NCBI RefSeq assembly: GCF_016834655.1
Contig: NZ_JAENHP010000002.1
Coordinates: 620,001 to 684,000, forward strand
Direction: 5' to 3'
Source of the DNA: Paractinoplanes ovalisporus
GTDB lineage: Bacteria; Actinomycetota; Actinomycetes; Mycobacteriales; Micromonosporaceae
Length of the DNA: 64,000 nucleotides
A program made the translations under genes and the position numbers. The notes below the pieces were generated by a model. The model was not told the DNA's origin. It did not search any database and was given only the letters and a program-made list of their open reading frames with translations. Of this stretch, positions 1-7,762 are shown piece after piece; the stretch's first letter is position 1; each line of letters begins with the position of its first letter.

Positions 1-1318
1 CGGTGCGCCCGCAGACCCGGCCCTGGCAGACGCCCAGGCCGGCGCGGGTGCTGAGTTTGAGGGAGCGCAGGCCGCGCGACCCGGTGGCGGCGGCGCCGGC
101 TTTCAGATCGCCGGCGGTCACCTCCTCGCAGCGGCAGACGACTGTGTCGTCGCCCAGCCAGCCGGCCCAGCCCGGGCGGATGCCGTGGGCCCGTTCGAGC
201 CGGTCGGCGAAGCGCTGGTTGTCCCGCCGCGCGCGGCGCTGTTCCTCCGTGACGCCGACGTTCGCTGTGCCGGCGGCGCTTGTGCTGGCGGCGCTTGTTG
301 TGGCGGCGTTCGCTGCGGCCAGGCCGGCGATGACGCCCTCGGCCAGGGCCAGGTCGGCGCCCCCGATGCCGGTGATCTCGCCCGCCGCATAGACGCCGGG
401 GACGCTGGTGCGGCCGTTCTCGTCGGTGACGACCGCCCCGTACGCGTCGAGCCCGCACCCGGCCGAGACCGCGAGCTCGGTGCGGGGCACAAAGCCGTGG
501 CTGACACAGACCGCGTCGACGTCGAGCCGGCGTTCGGTGCCGGGGACGGGCGCCCACTCCGGGTCGAGCCGGGCCACGGTCACCGCGGTCACGCGGTCGG
601 TGCCGTGGGCGGCGATCACCGCGGTGCCGGTGCGGTAGGGGATCCGGTTGCGCGCCAGATCCCGTACGTATCCGGCCAGCTCACCCGCCTTGTGCCGGGT
701 GGACAGAAGCTCGGCCGGCCGCGCGGTCCACGCCTTCCGCAGCCGTGACCAGCCGTTCGCCTCGAACACCCCGACGACCCCGGCTCCCGTACGCAGGAGG
801 CTCGACGCCACCGGAAGCAGGAACGGCCCCGCCCCGGCCACCAGCACGCGCCGCCCGACGGCGATCCGCTCGGCCTTGGCCAGCGCCTGGGCCGCCCCCG
901 CGGTGAACACACCCGGCAGATCCCAGCCGGGGAAGGGCAGAGTCCGCTCGTACGCCCCGGTCGCGAGCACCAGAGCTTTCGGCGCGAAGGTCCGCGGGGT
1001 GCGCTCGTTGCCGTCGGCCGGCCCGACCAGCACGTGGAGGGTGGGCGGCCGGTCGTCGTGCCGTTCGGCCAGCCAGACCTGCGCGTCGGTCAGCAGCTCC
1101 TGGCCGCGCAACGCCGTGAATTTGTCCCAGCCGTGGTGCAGGACGCGCTCGTCGGCGGCGGGCCGTTCGGCCGGGAGGTGCCGCCAGTATTGCCCGCCCG
1201 CATCGCCGGCCGCGTCCAGGAGCACGACCTGGGCTCCGGCGCGCCGGGCAGCGTCGGCCGCGGCCAGTCCCGCCGGGCCTGCCCCGACTACCAGCACATC
1301 GGGAGTTTCGACGCTCAT
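1..1318 (-). CDS. FAD/NAD-binding subunit of three-component amino acid (opine/hydroxyproline-type) dehydrogenase, partial
   Basis: The start is the ATG at 1318; the 3' end runs off the window, leaving about 439 residues. The N-terminus has a dinucleotide fold (VVGAGPAGLAAADAARRAG), followed by the GGQYWRH segment typical of HcnB, opine oxidase subunit A and LhpF-like proteins. A second nucleotide fold (VAGAGPFLLPVASSLL) comes near residue 160. The C-terminal part begins a BFD-like [2Fe-2S] domain with VCRCEEVTAGD and CQGRVCGR. In the family this subunit passes electrons from the DAO-like subunit toward the respiratory chain. It is last in the row GntR, DAO-like, ferredoxin-like, this gene. 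A low-complexity Ala/Ser/Thr stretch lies near residue 350. The substrate cannot be read from the sequence: glycine (cyanide), opines and D-hydroxyproline enzymes share this architecture. Confidence 0.85.
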   Translation of the reverse strand, partial: MSVETPDVLVVGAGPAGLAAADAARRAGAQVVLLDAAGDAGGQYWRHLPAERPAADERVLHHGWDKFTALRGQELLTDAQVWLAERHDDRPPTLHVLVGPADGNERTPRTFAPKALVLATGAYERTLPFPGWDLPGVFTAGAAQALAKAERIAVGRRVLVAGAGPFLLPVASSLLRTGAGVVGVFEANGWSRLRKAWTARPAELLSTRHKAGELAGYVRDLARNRIPYRTGTAVIAAHGTDRVTAVTVARLDPEWAPVPGTERRLDVDAVCVSHGFVPRTELAVSAGCGLDAYGAVVTDENGRTSVPGVYAAGEITGIGGADLALAEGVIAGLAAANAATTSAASTSAAGTANVGVTEEQRRARRDNQRFADRLERAHGIRPGWAGWLGDDTVVCRCEEVTAGDLKAGAAATGSRGLRSLKLSTRAGLGVCQGRVCGRT

Positions 1319-1376
1319 CGGGCGCTCGCTCGGAGTGATGTGGCGACCGGAGAGCTGGTGCTCGGCGTTCCGGATG

Positions 1377-1688
1377 TCACTGCGGCTCTCCCGTCGTGAT
1401 CGTGTCGCCGTCGACGGCTCGGCGCTGACAAGCCCGCACGTCGGCCAGGTCGTTCACGGTGACGAGGCAGTCGTGGCAGACGCCGATGCCGCAGAAGACG
1501 CCACGCGGACGGCCGTGGCGGGTGGTTCGCCAGGTGAGCCGGCCCGCGCCGAGCAGCACGCCGGCGACCGTCTGGCCTTCGACGCCGCGCACCGGCTCCC
1601 CGTCGACGATCAGCGTGATCGGGGACGTCGGCCCAGGTCGAACCGGGTCTGCATCGGGTCCCAGGCGGGCCGGTCCGGTCGTCGTCAC
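1377..1688 (-). CDS. (2Fe-2S) ferredoxin-like small subunit (HcnA/LhpE-type)
   Basis: This 103-residue protein carries one plant-type [2Fe-2S] pattern, CGIGVCHDC followed by a Cys in VRACQRRAV. The same pattern is found in HcnA, opine oxidase subunit C and the small subunit of D-hydroxyproline dehydrogenase. It should pass electrons between the DAO-like catalytic subunit and the FAD/NAD subunit encoded on either side. It ends 58 bp before the large subunit and starts 89 bp after the DAO-like gene, so the three are probably co-transcribed. The first 20 residues are Pro/Thr-rich and poorly conserved, so the start could be slightly further in. A candidate GntR operator lies about 10 bp upstream. 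Confidence 0.85.
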   Translation of the reverse strand: MTTTGPARLGPDADPVRPGPTSPITLIVDGEPVRGVEGQTVAGVLLGAGRLTWRTTRHGRPRGVFCGIGVCHDCLVTVNDLADVRACQRRAVDGDTITTGEPQ

Positions 1689-1697
1689 GTCAGTAGT

Positions 1698-1705
1698 ATG
1701 TCACA
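1698..1705. promoter_or_regulatory. Candidate GntR operator copy 1
   Basis: Read on the minus strand this is TGTGACAT followed two bases later by TAC, 10 bp upstream of the ferredoxin-like gene. The same core and spacing recur at 3685-3692, in the divergent promoter of the GntR gene. The core is close to the odd palindrome ATGTSACAT, the GT..AC layout used by FadR-subfamily GntR proteins. Regulation is inferred from position and similarity only. Confidence 0.35.
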
Positions 1706-1777
1706 CAGCACTGGCGAAAGGCGATACACGCGTGGCCGCGATCCCGTGGGAGACGACGCACGGCCCGCTGGTGTGAG

Positions 1778-2929
1778 TCAGGCCGGCTGGAGGTGGGGGA
1801 GCAGGGTCGGGCGGTCCACGGCGAAGGCGGCCGGGTCCAGCGTCGGCGGCCGGCCCACCATCAGGTCGGTCAGCAGTTCGCCGGTCGCGGTCGACAGCAC
1901 GATGCCGGCGCCTTCGTGACCGGTCGCGTGCCACAGGCCGGTCAGCCGCGGGTCGGGACCGATCACCGGCAGATGGTCGGGGACGAAGGGGCGGAATCCC
2001 CCGTACGCCCGCATGACCGCGACCCCGCTCAGGAACGGGAACAGCACCAGCGCCTTGGCGGCCACCGCGGACAGCACCCGCGCCTCGATGCTCTCGTCGA
2101 AGCCGCGCCGTTCCCGGGACGAGCCGATCAGCACGGTCCCGGCCGCCGTCGACTCGACCACGCTGGACGTCTGCAGCGACGCGTCGTTGGAACCGACCGC
2201 ACCCACGTAGTCGGCGTCGTAGACCTTGTGCCGGATCCGCGGCCGCATCCGGGTGGTCACCAGGATCGTGCCCCGGCGTGGTCGCACCGGCAGCGTCACG
2301 CCGAGCCGTTCCGAGACCTCGCCCGACCAGGGACCGGCCGCCACCACGACGTGATCGGCGGCCAGCGGGCCCGCGGAGGTGATCACGCCGGTGAGCCGGT
2401 CTCCGCTGCGCAGCGGGCCGAGCGCTTCGACACCCTGCCGGACCGTGGCGCCGTGCCGGCGGGCGTCGGCCAGCAGCGCCTCGGTCGCGATCGCCGGCTG
2501 CACCTGGGCGTCCTGCGGATAGAGGACGGCCGCGGTGTGCTCCGGGTTGAGGTCGGGTTCGTGGTCGAGGCCGTTCACTTCGGACGATTCCACCCCGGCC
2601 GTACGCTGGGTGGCCGCGAACGCGCGCAGGGCGGCCGCCCCGGCCTCGGTGGTGGCCACCACGAGACCTCCCTTGGCCTCGTACTCGATCGACGGGAAGC
2701 TTTCCGCGATCTCGGGCAGCAGCCCCTGCCACAGGGCGAGCGACCGCAGCGCCAGGTCGAGCTCGGCGCCCGGTCCCTTGTCGGAGACCAGCAGGTTGCC
2801 CTCACCGGCGGCCGACGTTCCCCCGGCCGAGGCCGAACGGTCGAGCACGATCACCTCGGCCCCGGCCCGCGCGAGCTCCCGCGCCACGGCGGCGCCGACA
2901 ATTCCCGCGCCTACGACGATCACTCGCAT
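1778..2929 (-). CDS. DadA/DAO-family FAD-dependent oxidoreductase, catalytic subunit (HcnC/LhpB-type)
   Basis: This 383-residue protein begins at its dinucleotide fold (MRVIVVGAGIVGAAVARELARAG). It matches the glycine/D-amino acid oxidase family in full length and ends with the usual FAD-contacting segment (HATGHEGAGIVLSTATGELL). Such proteins oxidise the C-N bond of an amino or imino acid; here the neighbouring ferredoxin-like and FAD/NAD subunits argue for a membrane-linked dehydrogenase rather than an H2O2-forming oxidase. Heterotrimers of this layout include HcnABC and LhpBEF. A proline racemase/hydroxyproline epimerase at 16.6-17.6 kb makes a D-proline or D-hydroxyproline substrate attractive, but this is inference. 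Confidence 0.8.
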   Translation of the reverse strand: MRVIVVGAGIVGAAVARELARAGAEVIVLDRSASAGGTSAAGEGNLLVSDKGPGAELDLALRSLALWQGLLPEIAESFPSIEYEAKGGLVVATTEAGAAALRAFAATQRTAGVESSEVNGLDHEPDLNPEHTAAVLYPQDAQVQPAIATEALLADARRHGATVRQGVEALGPLRSGDRLTGVITSAGPLAADHVVVAAGPWSGEVSERLGVTLPVRPRRGTILVTTRMRPRIRHKVYDADYVGAVGSNDASLQTSSVVESTAAGTVLIGSSRERRGFDESIEARVLSAVAAKALVLFPFLSGVAVMRAYGGFRPFVPDHLPVIGPDPRLTGLWHATGHEGAGIVLSTATGELLTDLMVGRPPTLDPAAFAVDRPTLLPHLQPA

Positions 2930-2992
2930 GGTCCGGCCCGTCCGCTCGTGTTCAGGTTTGTTGGAGGTGGTGATGGGCGGGGCCGGCGGGGG

Positions 2993-3661
2993 TTACCGCT
3001 CGGCGCGTCCGCTCCACCAGCCGGTGACGTGGCCCAGGTGGCGGCGCATCAGGTCTTCGGCGCCCGCGCCGTCGCCGGCTTCGAGCAGGTCGAGCAGCGT
3101 CAGGTGCTCGGCCGAGGACTCGGCCAGCTCGGGGGAGCCGAGCATGGTGGCCAGGCCGACCAGGCGGGTCTGCTGACGCAGATCACCGACCAGGGTCACC
3201 AGGCGGTCGTTGCCGGTCAGACTGAGCAGGTGCAGGTGGAACGTGGTGTCGGCGGCCAGATAGGTCGGCAGGTCGGAGGCGTCGGCGCTGGTCACGATGG
3301 CCTCGGCCTCGGCCCGCAACCGGCTCAGCCGATCGGCGTCGAGACGGCCGGCCAGCAGCCGCATCGGCGGGGCCTCGAGCCACTGGCGGATCTGCACGAT
3401 CTCGGCCAGGTCCTGCTGGCTGACCTCGGTGACCCGGAAACCCTTGTTGCGCGCGATCTCGACGAAGCCGCGCTTCTCGAGGTTGAGCAGAGCCTCCCGT
3501 ACGGGCGTGGCCGAGACGTCGAACCGGGCCGCCAGCGTCGGGGCCGTCAGCATCGTGCCCGGGGCGAACTCGCCGGAGACAATGGCGGACGCCACCGCGT
3601 CCTCCACGTGCTGCCGGAAGCTGCCGGCCGTGCGTAACGGGCCGATGAGCGGTGACGTCAT
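2993..3661 (-). CDS. GntR family (FadR subfamily) transcriptional regulator
   Basis: The 222-residue protein has an N-terminal winged helix-turn-helix, roughly residues 12-75, containing the classic GntR stretch SATPVREALLNLEKRGFV. An all-helical FCD effector domain follows, with the acidic/His positions expected for a metal-assisted carboxylate pocket (DTTFHLHLLSLTGN). It heads the minus-strand dehydrogenase operon (63 bp to the DAO-like gene) and is divergent from the OCD homologue, with only 29 bp between start codons. Autoregulation and control of both flanks by an amino or imino acid effector is the likely role; the repeated TGTGACAT element is the candidate site. Confidence 0.88.
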   Translation of the reverse strand: MTSPLIGPLRTAGSFRQHVEDAVASAIVSGEFAPGTMLTAPTLAARFDVSATPVREALLNLEKRGFVEIARNKGFRVTEVSQQDLAEIVQIRQWLEAPPMRLLAGRLDADRLSRLRAEAEAIVTSADASDLPTYLAADTTFHLHLLSLTGNDRLVTLVGDLRQQTRLVGLATMLGSPELAESSAEHLTLLDLLEAGDGAGAEDLMRRHLGHVTGWWSGRAER

Positions 3662-3684
3662 GGCGGTTGCCTCCCTCGGTGGTA

Positions 3685-3692
3685 TGTGACAT
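3685..3692. promoter_or_regulatory. Candidate GntR operator copy 2 at the divergent start region
   Basis: TGTGACAT, followed two bases later by TAC, matches the element at 1698-1705 in sequence and spacing. It overlaps the ATG of the OCD homologue and sits about 24 bp upstream of the GntR start. Binding here would block initiation to the right and affect the leftward promoter. No experimental support is visible in sequence. Confidence 0.4.
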
Positions 3693-4722
3693 GGTACAGC
3701 TCGTGATCGAGGCGGACCAGATAGCGGAGCTGGGCTTTCCGCGGGCGGTGGCCGCCCTGCGGGCCGCGCTCGCCGAGGGACTCGACCCCGAAGCCGAACC
3801 GGCCCGCGTGGCCGTGCCCCTGGGCGGCGGCGAGATGCTGGTGATGCCCTCGGGTGACGCGAAGGTCGCCGGCGTCAAGCTGGTCGGCATCGCGCCCGGC
3901 AACCCGGTCCGCGGCCTGCCCCGCATCCACGGTGTCTACGTGCTGTTCGACGCGCCCACGCTGGCGCCGCGGGCCATTCTCGACGGTGCCGCGCTGACGT
4001 CGCTGCGCACCCCGGCCGTGTCCGCCCTCGGCGTCGACCTGGTCGCCCCGCCCGATGCGCGCAAGCTGGTCGTCTTCGGCGCCGGTCCGCAGGCGCTGGG
4101 CCACATCGAGGCCATCCGCGCCGTACGCCCGATCGACTCCGTCCGCGTCGTCGGCCGCGACCCCGCCAAGGTCGACGCCCTTATCCGGAATTTCGGAAAT
4201 GTTTGGAGAGGGGGAGCGGAGGTAAGCGGCGAGTCGGGGTTCGACAGTTCGAGCCGGCTCGGCGCCACATCGTCCGCGGGCGGGGAGCCGAGCGTGTCCG
4301 CCGCGGGTCACGTTTCGCACGCGGGCGTGGCGGGCGATGGGCTGGTTGTGGAGGCGGCCGGGCCGGAAGCGGTCGCCGGGGCGGACATCGTGGCCTGCTG
4401 CACGACCGCGCGCGGGCCGCTCTTCGACGGGAAACTGCTGCGCGACGACGCCGTGGTGGTGGCGGTCGGGTCGCATGAACCGGACGCCCGCGAGGTCGAC
4501 GCCGAGACCGTACGGCGGTGTGGGGCCCTGGTCGAATCGCGGGTGTCGGCGCTGCGTGAGGCCGGCGACCTGATCCAGGCCGGTGTCGCCGCCGGTGAGC
4601 TGTATACGTTCTCCGAACTGGTCCGGGGTGTCACCCCCGCCCGGCCCAGGCTGATCAAGACCGTGGGGATGGGCTGGGAGGACCTTGTGATCGCCGCCGC
4701 CGTCGTGGAGTCGCTGTCATGA
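3691..4722 (+). CDS. Ornithine cyclodeaminase / mu-crystallin family protein (pyrroline-2-carboxylate reductase-like)
   Basis: I place the start at ATG 3691 (343 aa); an upstream in-frame ATG at 3652 would run into the divergent GntR gene. The family signature is present: DGAALTSLRTPAVSALG for substrate binding and VVFGAGPQALGHIEAI for NAD(P). Family members deaminate ornithine or reduce ketimines such as delta1-pyrroline-2-carboxylate (LhpI in the hydroxyproline pathway). With a DAO-type dehydrogenase next door, the reductase reading is more likely. An insert of about 50 residues rich in Gly/Ser/Ala (4186-4350) splits the Rossmann domain after RDPAKVDALI; typical relatives lack it. The next gene overlaps by 4 bp (ATGA). 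Confidence 0.85.
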   Translation: MVQLVIEADQIAELGFPRAVAALRAALAEGLDPEAEPARVAVPLGGGEMLVMPSGDAKVAGVKLVGIAPGNPVRGLPRIHGVYVLFDAPTLAPRAILDGAALTSLRTPAVSALGVDLVAPPDARKLVVFGAGPQALGHIEAIRAVRPIDSVRVVGRDPAKVDALIRNFGNVWRGGAEVSGESGFDSSSRLGATSSAGGEPSVSAAGHVSHAGVAGDGLVVEAAGPEAVAGADIVACCTTARGPLFDGKLLRDDAVVVAVGSHEPDAREVDAETVRRCGALVESRVSALREAGDLIQAGVAAGELYTFSELVRGVTPARPRLIKTVGMGWEDLVIAAAVVESLS

Positions 4723-5579
4723 CCGGACTCTCCGCGCTCGTCCTGCCGGACCGCCACCCCACCAGCGCCTTCCTGGCCGAGGTGGTCGAGGCCGAGCAGG
4801 CCGGGGTGTGCACGGTCTGGACGTACGACCACCTCACCTGGCCGCTGCTCCGCGACAACCCCTGGTACGGCTGCGTGCCACTGATCGCCGCCGCGGCCGG
4901 CGCCACCGAGCGGGTGCGGCTGGGGGTGCAGGTCGCCACGCCGAACTACCGGCACCCGGTTCCGTTCGCCAAGGAGCTGATGACCCTCGACCAGCTCAGC
5001 GGGGGCCGCCTCGAGGTCGGCCTGGGCGCCGGCACCGAGAGCCTGGACGCGCTCGTGCTGGGCGACCCGCCGCTGACCCCACGGCAGCGGATGGACCGTT
5101 TCGCCGAGTGGCTCGGCCTGCTCGACACGCTGCTCACCGAGCCGGTCGTCACCACGCGCGGCGAGCGCTACAGCGCGATCGATGCCCACCAGCTGCCGGG
5201 TTGCGTCCAGACCCCGCGGGTGCCGTTCACCGTCGCCGGAACCGGCCCGCGCTCGCTCGCGCTGGTGGCCCAGCACGGGCAGGCGTGGGTCACCTACGGC
5301 CCGTACGGCCCGGCGGTCGCCCCGGACGAGTGGTTCGCCGCCCTCGAGAAGCAGTCGGCGCAGCTGGACAAGGCCCTCGACGGCCGCCGGATCCGCCGCA
5401 TCGTGAATGTCGCCCTCGAGACGTACTGGCCGTTCGAGAGCAAGGACCGCTACGCCGACACCGTGGGACGCCTGGCCGCGCTGGGCTTCGACGAGGTCAG
5501 TGTGCACTGGCCCCGCCCCGACGGCCGCGGCGTCCCGCGGAACGCGCTGAGTGAGGTGCTGGCCGTGCACGGTCTGTGA
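4719..5579 (+). CDS. LLM class F420/FMN-dependent oxidoreductase
   Basis: This is a 286-residue protein of the luciferase-like monooxygenase TIM-barrel fold, with the characteristic segments TVWTYDHLTWPLL, ERVRLGVQVATPNYRHP, TLDQLSGGRLEVGLGAG and FTVAGTGPRSLALVAQHGQAW. Members use F420H2 or FMNH2 for reductions or monooxygenations. It is translationally coupled to the OCD homologue by an ATGA overlap, so it probably acts on the same metabolite set. The cofactor cannot be settled from sequence. The last 39 nt, including the stop codon, are repeated twice downstream (5581-5618 and 5637-5675). Confidence 0.85.
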   Translation: MTGLSALVLPDRHPTSAFLAEVVEAEQAGVCTVWTYDHLTWPLLRDNPWYGCVPLIAAAAGATERVRLGVQVATPNYRHPVPFAKELMTLDQLSGGRLEVGLGAGTESLDALVLGDPPLTPRQRMDRFAEWLGLLDTLLTEPVVTTRGERYSAIDAHQLPGCVQTPRVPFTVAGTGPRSLALVAQHGQAWVTYGPYGPAVAPDEWFAALEKQSAQLDKALDGRRIRRIVNVALETYWPFESKDRYADTVGRLAALGFDEVSVHWPRPDGRGVPRNALSEVLAVHGL

Positions 5580-5675
5580 AAACGCGCTGAGTGACGTCCG
5601 GCCCTGCACATTCTGTGAACGGCCGGACGGCCCAGCAACGCGGTGAGTGACAGTGCGGCCGCGCACAGGCGGTGA
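5541..5675. repeat. Three imperfect tandem copies of the 3' end of the LLM gene including its stop codon
   Basis: Copy 1 (5541-5579) is the genuine gene end. Copies 2 (5581-5618) and 3 (5637-5675) each begin AACGCGSTGAGTGA, contain a GCAC-bearing middle and end in TGA. Lengths of 39, 38 and 39 nt and growing divergence suggest successive tandem duplication and decay. The region 5580-5708 otherwise holds no gene that I can see. Confidence 0.75.
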
Positions 5676-5708
5676 TTCAAGCGCCCGTACGCGGGGTATG
5701 CAGCGCCC

Positions 5709-6131
5709 GTGAGGGCCAAGTGGTGGGGCGCGACGACGTTGTCGGTGGTCGCGCTCGCGTGGGGCGGCGCCGGCTATCTGATCACCAAGCCGGTCGACTT
5801 CCACGACTACCGGGTCGCCGCCGTGAGTTCGGCCGAGACCGCCCATGACGCGCTGACCACCGCCGGCCTGGTCGCCGAGGCCGAGCTGAAAGGCCAGGTC
5901 ATGGGCCCGTACGCGGAAAGCTCCTTCGACGACGCCCGCAAAGCGCTCGCGGGTGGGGCGAAGAAGTTCACCGGGGTGGAACCGCCCGACGAGCGGTGCG
6001 AGCGGATGCACGACGAGCTGGCGCCGCTGCTGCAACAGGCTGACGCGGTGCTCGCGCGGATCCCGGACGAGCCGCACGCCGGCGACGACGTGTCGGACGC
6101 GCTGGAACGCTTCGTGGAGCAGCACACGTGA
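5709..6131 (+). CDS. Hypothetical protein with one N-terminal membrane segment
   Basis: GTG start, 140 aa. Residues 6-25 form one hydrophobic helix after a basic start (MRAKWWGATTLSVVALAW), so the protein is a membrane-anchored or signal-anchored product. The remainder is helical, charged and without a motif I recognise. It overlaps the Nramp-like gene by 4 bp (GTGA), which suggests a joint role with that transporter. Function unknown. Confidence 0.7.
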   Translation: MRAKWWGATTLSVVALAWGGAGYLITKPVDFHDYRVAAVSSAETAHDALTTAGLVAEAELKGQVMGPYAESSFDDARKALAGGAKKFTGVEPPDERCERMHDELAPLLQQADAVLARIPDEPHAGDDVSDALERFVEQHT

Positions 6132-7345
6132 AGCGGCTCCTCGCCGTCACGCTGGGCATCCTCACCGCGATCGGCGGATTCGTCGACATCGGTGACATCG
6201 TCTCGACGTCGGAGGCGGGCGCGCGGTTCGGGCTCTCGCACACCTGGGTGCTGCTGGTCGGGATCGTCGGCATCTGCGTGTACGCCGAGATGGCGGGCCG
6301 GGTCACGGCGGTGTCGAAGCGGCCCGTGTACGACCTGATCCGCGAGCGTCTGGGGCCCCGCATCGCGCTCGTCAACCTCCTGGGGGCGTACGCGATCACG
6401 CTCCTGACCCTCGCGGCCGAGATCGGTGGCGTGGCCCTCGCGTTGCAGCTGCTCAGCGGCGCGCCCTATCTGCTGTGGGTGCCCGCGGTCGCACTGGTGC
6501 TGTGGCTGGCGCTGTGGCGGGTCAAGTTCTCGACGCTCGAACGGATCTTCGGGCTGGCCGGGCTGTCACTGGTCGTGCTGCTGATCGCCGCGTTCAAGCT
6601 GCAGCCCGACTTCTCCGAGATGACGAAGATCGTCCCGCCGCCGGGGGAGAACTGGCCGACCTACTTCTTCGTGGCGATCGCCCTGTTCGCTTCGGCCATG
6701 ACCCCGTACGAGGTCTTCTTCTTCACCTCGGGCGGCGTCGAGGAGCGGTGGACGCCGCGGGACCTGACGCTCTCGCGGGTCAACGTGTTCCTCGGGTTCC
6801 CGCTCGGCGGACTGCTCGCGTTCGGCTTCCTCGCGACCTCGGCCGCCGTCTACGAGCCGCTCGGCATGCGGGTCGACACGCTCGGGCAGGCGGTGCTTCC
6901 GGCCGGGCTCGCGTTCGGTCAGATCGGGCTCGGGCTGGTGATCCTGGGCGTGTTCGCGGCGACGTTCGGCGCGGCGATGGAGACCAGCCTGTCCGCCGGA
7001 TACACGGTGGCGCAGTACTTCGGCTGGTCGTGGGGGAAATATCTGCGCCCCAAGCAGGCGGCCCGGTTCCACACCGTGGTGCTGGTCAGCATCCTGCTGG
7101 CGGTGGCGGCCCTGCTGACGACAATCGACCCGGTGCAGCTCACCGAGTACATGCTGATCTTCAGTGCGATCGTGCTGCCGCTGACCTACCTGCCGATCCT
7201 GGTGATCGCGAACGACCGGGGCTATCTCGGCGACCGGGTCAACGGCCGGCTCGCCAACACGCTCGGGGTGATCTACCTGTTCGTCATCCTGGCCGCGGCC
7301 GTCGCGGCCGTACCGATCATGATCCTGACCGGCATGGGAGGGTGA
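6128..7345 (+). CDS. Nramp-family-like metal ion transporter with altered metal-binding motifs
   Basis: The 405-residue protein is polytopic, with about 11 hydrophobic segments, and follows Nramp topology. In TM1 the canonical DPGN is replaced by DIGD (residues 20-23, FVDIGDIVSTSEAGARFG). In TM6 the usual M-P-H metal site reads MTPYEVFFF (about residue 191). These changes resemble non-canonical clades of the superfamily whose substrate is not Mn/Fe. The start is a GTG overlapping the preceding stop. The PRC-barrel genes follow downstream. Substrate is uncertain; proton-coupled divalent metal transport is the family default. Confidence 0.75.
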   Translation: MKRLLAVTLGILTAIGGFVDIGDIVSTSEAGARFGLSHTWVLLVGIVGICVYAEMAGRVTAVSKRPVYDLIRERLGPRIALVNLLGAYAITLLTLAAEIGGVALALQLLSGAPYLLWVPAVALVLWLALWRVKFSTLERIFGLAGLSLVVLLIAAFKLQPDFSEMTKIVPPPGENWPTYFFVAIALFASAMTPYEVFFFTSGGVEERWTPRDLTLSRVNVFLGFPLGGLLAFGFLATSAAVYEPLGMRVDTLGQAVLPAGLAFGQIGLGLVILGVFAATFGAAMETSLSAGYTVAQYFGWSWGKYLRPKQAARFHTVVLVSILLAVAALLTTIDPVQLTEYMLIFSAIVLPLTYLPILVIANDRGYLGDRVNGRLANTLGVIYLFVILAAAVAAVPIMILTGMGG

Positions 7346-7365
7346 GATGCGCCGTTCCCATCGGC

Positions 7366-7405
7366 TTCGGGCTTCGGTTGGGCTTCGGGAGGGCTTCGGG
7401 AGGGT
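7366..7405. repeat. Short tandem GGGCTTCGGGA repeat between the Nramp-like and PRC-barrel genes
   Basis: Two exact adjacent copies of the 11-mer and one or two degenerate ones precede the start at 7409. Together with the other junction repeats in this window it points to local tandem duplication. No gene is visible between 7346 and 7408. Confidence 0.55.
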
Positions 7406-7408
7406 TGG

Positions 7409-7762
7409 ATGCGGCTGCTGATCGGGTTCGATCTGCTCGACCGTCAGATCGTCGACCGGGACGGGGTGCCGGTCGGCAAGGTCGACGACGTGGAGCTCTC
7501 GGACGACGCCCGGCACGTCACGGCGTTGCTGACCGGGCAGAGCGCGCTCGGTGGCCGGTTCGGGGGTGTGCTCGGCCGGTGGATCACGGCGACCACCGGT
7601 GGGGCGGAACCGCGCCGGATCCCGTACGGGCTGGTGGCTCTGGTCGACTCGGCGGTGCACCTGTCGATCAAGCGCGCACTGCTCACGCCCCCGGCGCTGG
7701 AGGCGTGGCTCGACCAGCACCTGATCGGGCGCATCCCGGGAGCCGACCGTGCCGAGGGCTAG
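7409..7762 (+). CDS. PRC-barrel domain protein 1
   Basis: 117 aa. The N-terminal half is a PRC-barrel (LIGFDLLDRQIVDRDGVPVG, then KVDDVEL), a small beta-barrel found in photosynthetic reaction centre H subunits, RimM and many actinobacterial stress proteins. The C-terminal half is helical and lacks a known catalytic motif. It overlaps the next PRC-barrel gene by 14 bp. Such pairs usually act as structural or adaptor proteins; no specific partner can be named here. Confidence 0.75.
   Translation: MRLLIGFDLLDRQIVDRDGVPVGKVDDVELSDDARHVTALLTGQSALGGRFGGVLGRWITATTGGAEPRRIPYGLVALVDSAVHLSIKRALLTPPALEAWLDQHLIGRIPGADRAEG

Noticed and set aside
1..2929. Assignment of the dehydrogenase trio as hydrogen cyanide synthase hcnABC
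   Set aside because: The three families match, but opine and D-hydroxyproline dehydrogenases share them. The GntR/OCD context and proline genes nearby favour an imino acid role, so no hcn symbol is given.
1793..3637. Long open frame (614 codons) on the plus strand antisense to the DAO-like and GntR genes
   Set aside because: It mirrors high-GC third-position bias of the real minus-strand genes, has Arg/Gly/His-rich composition and no family motif.
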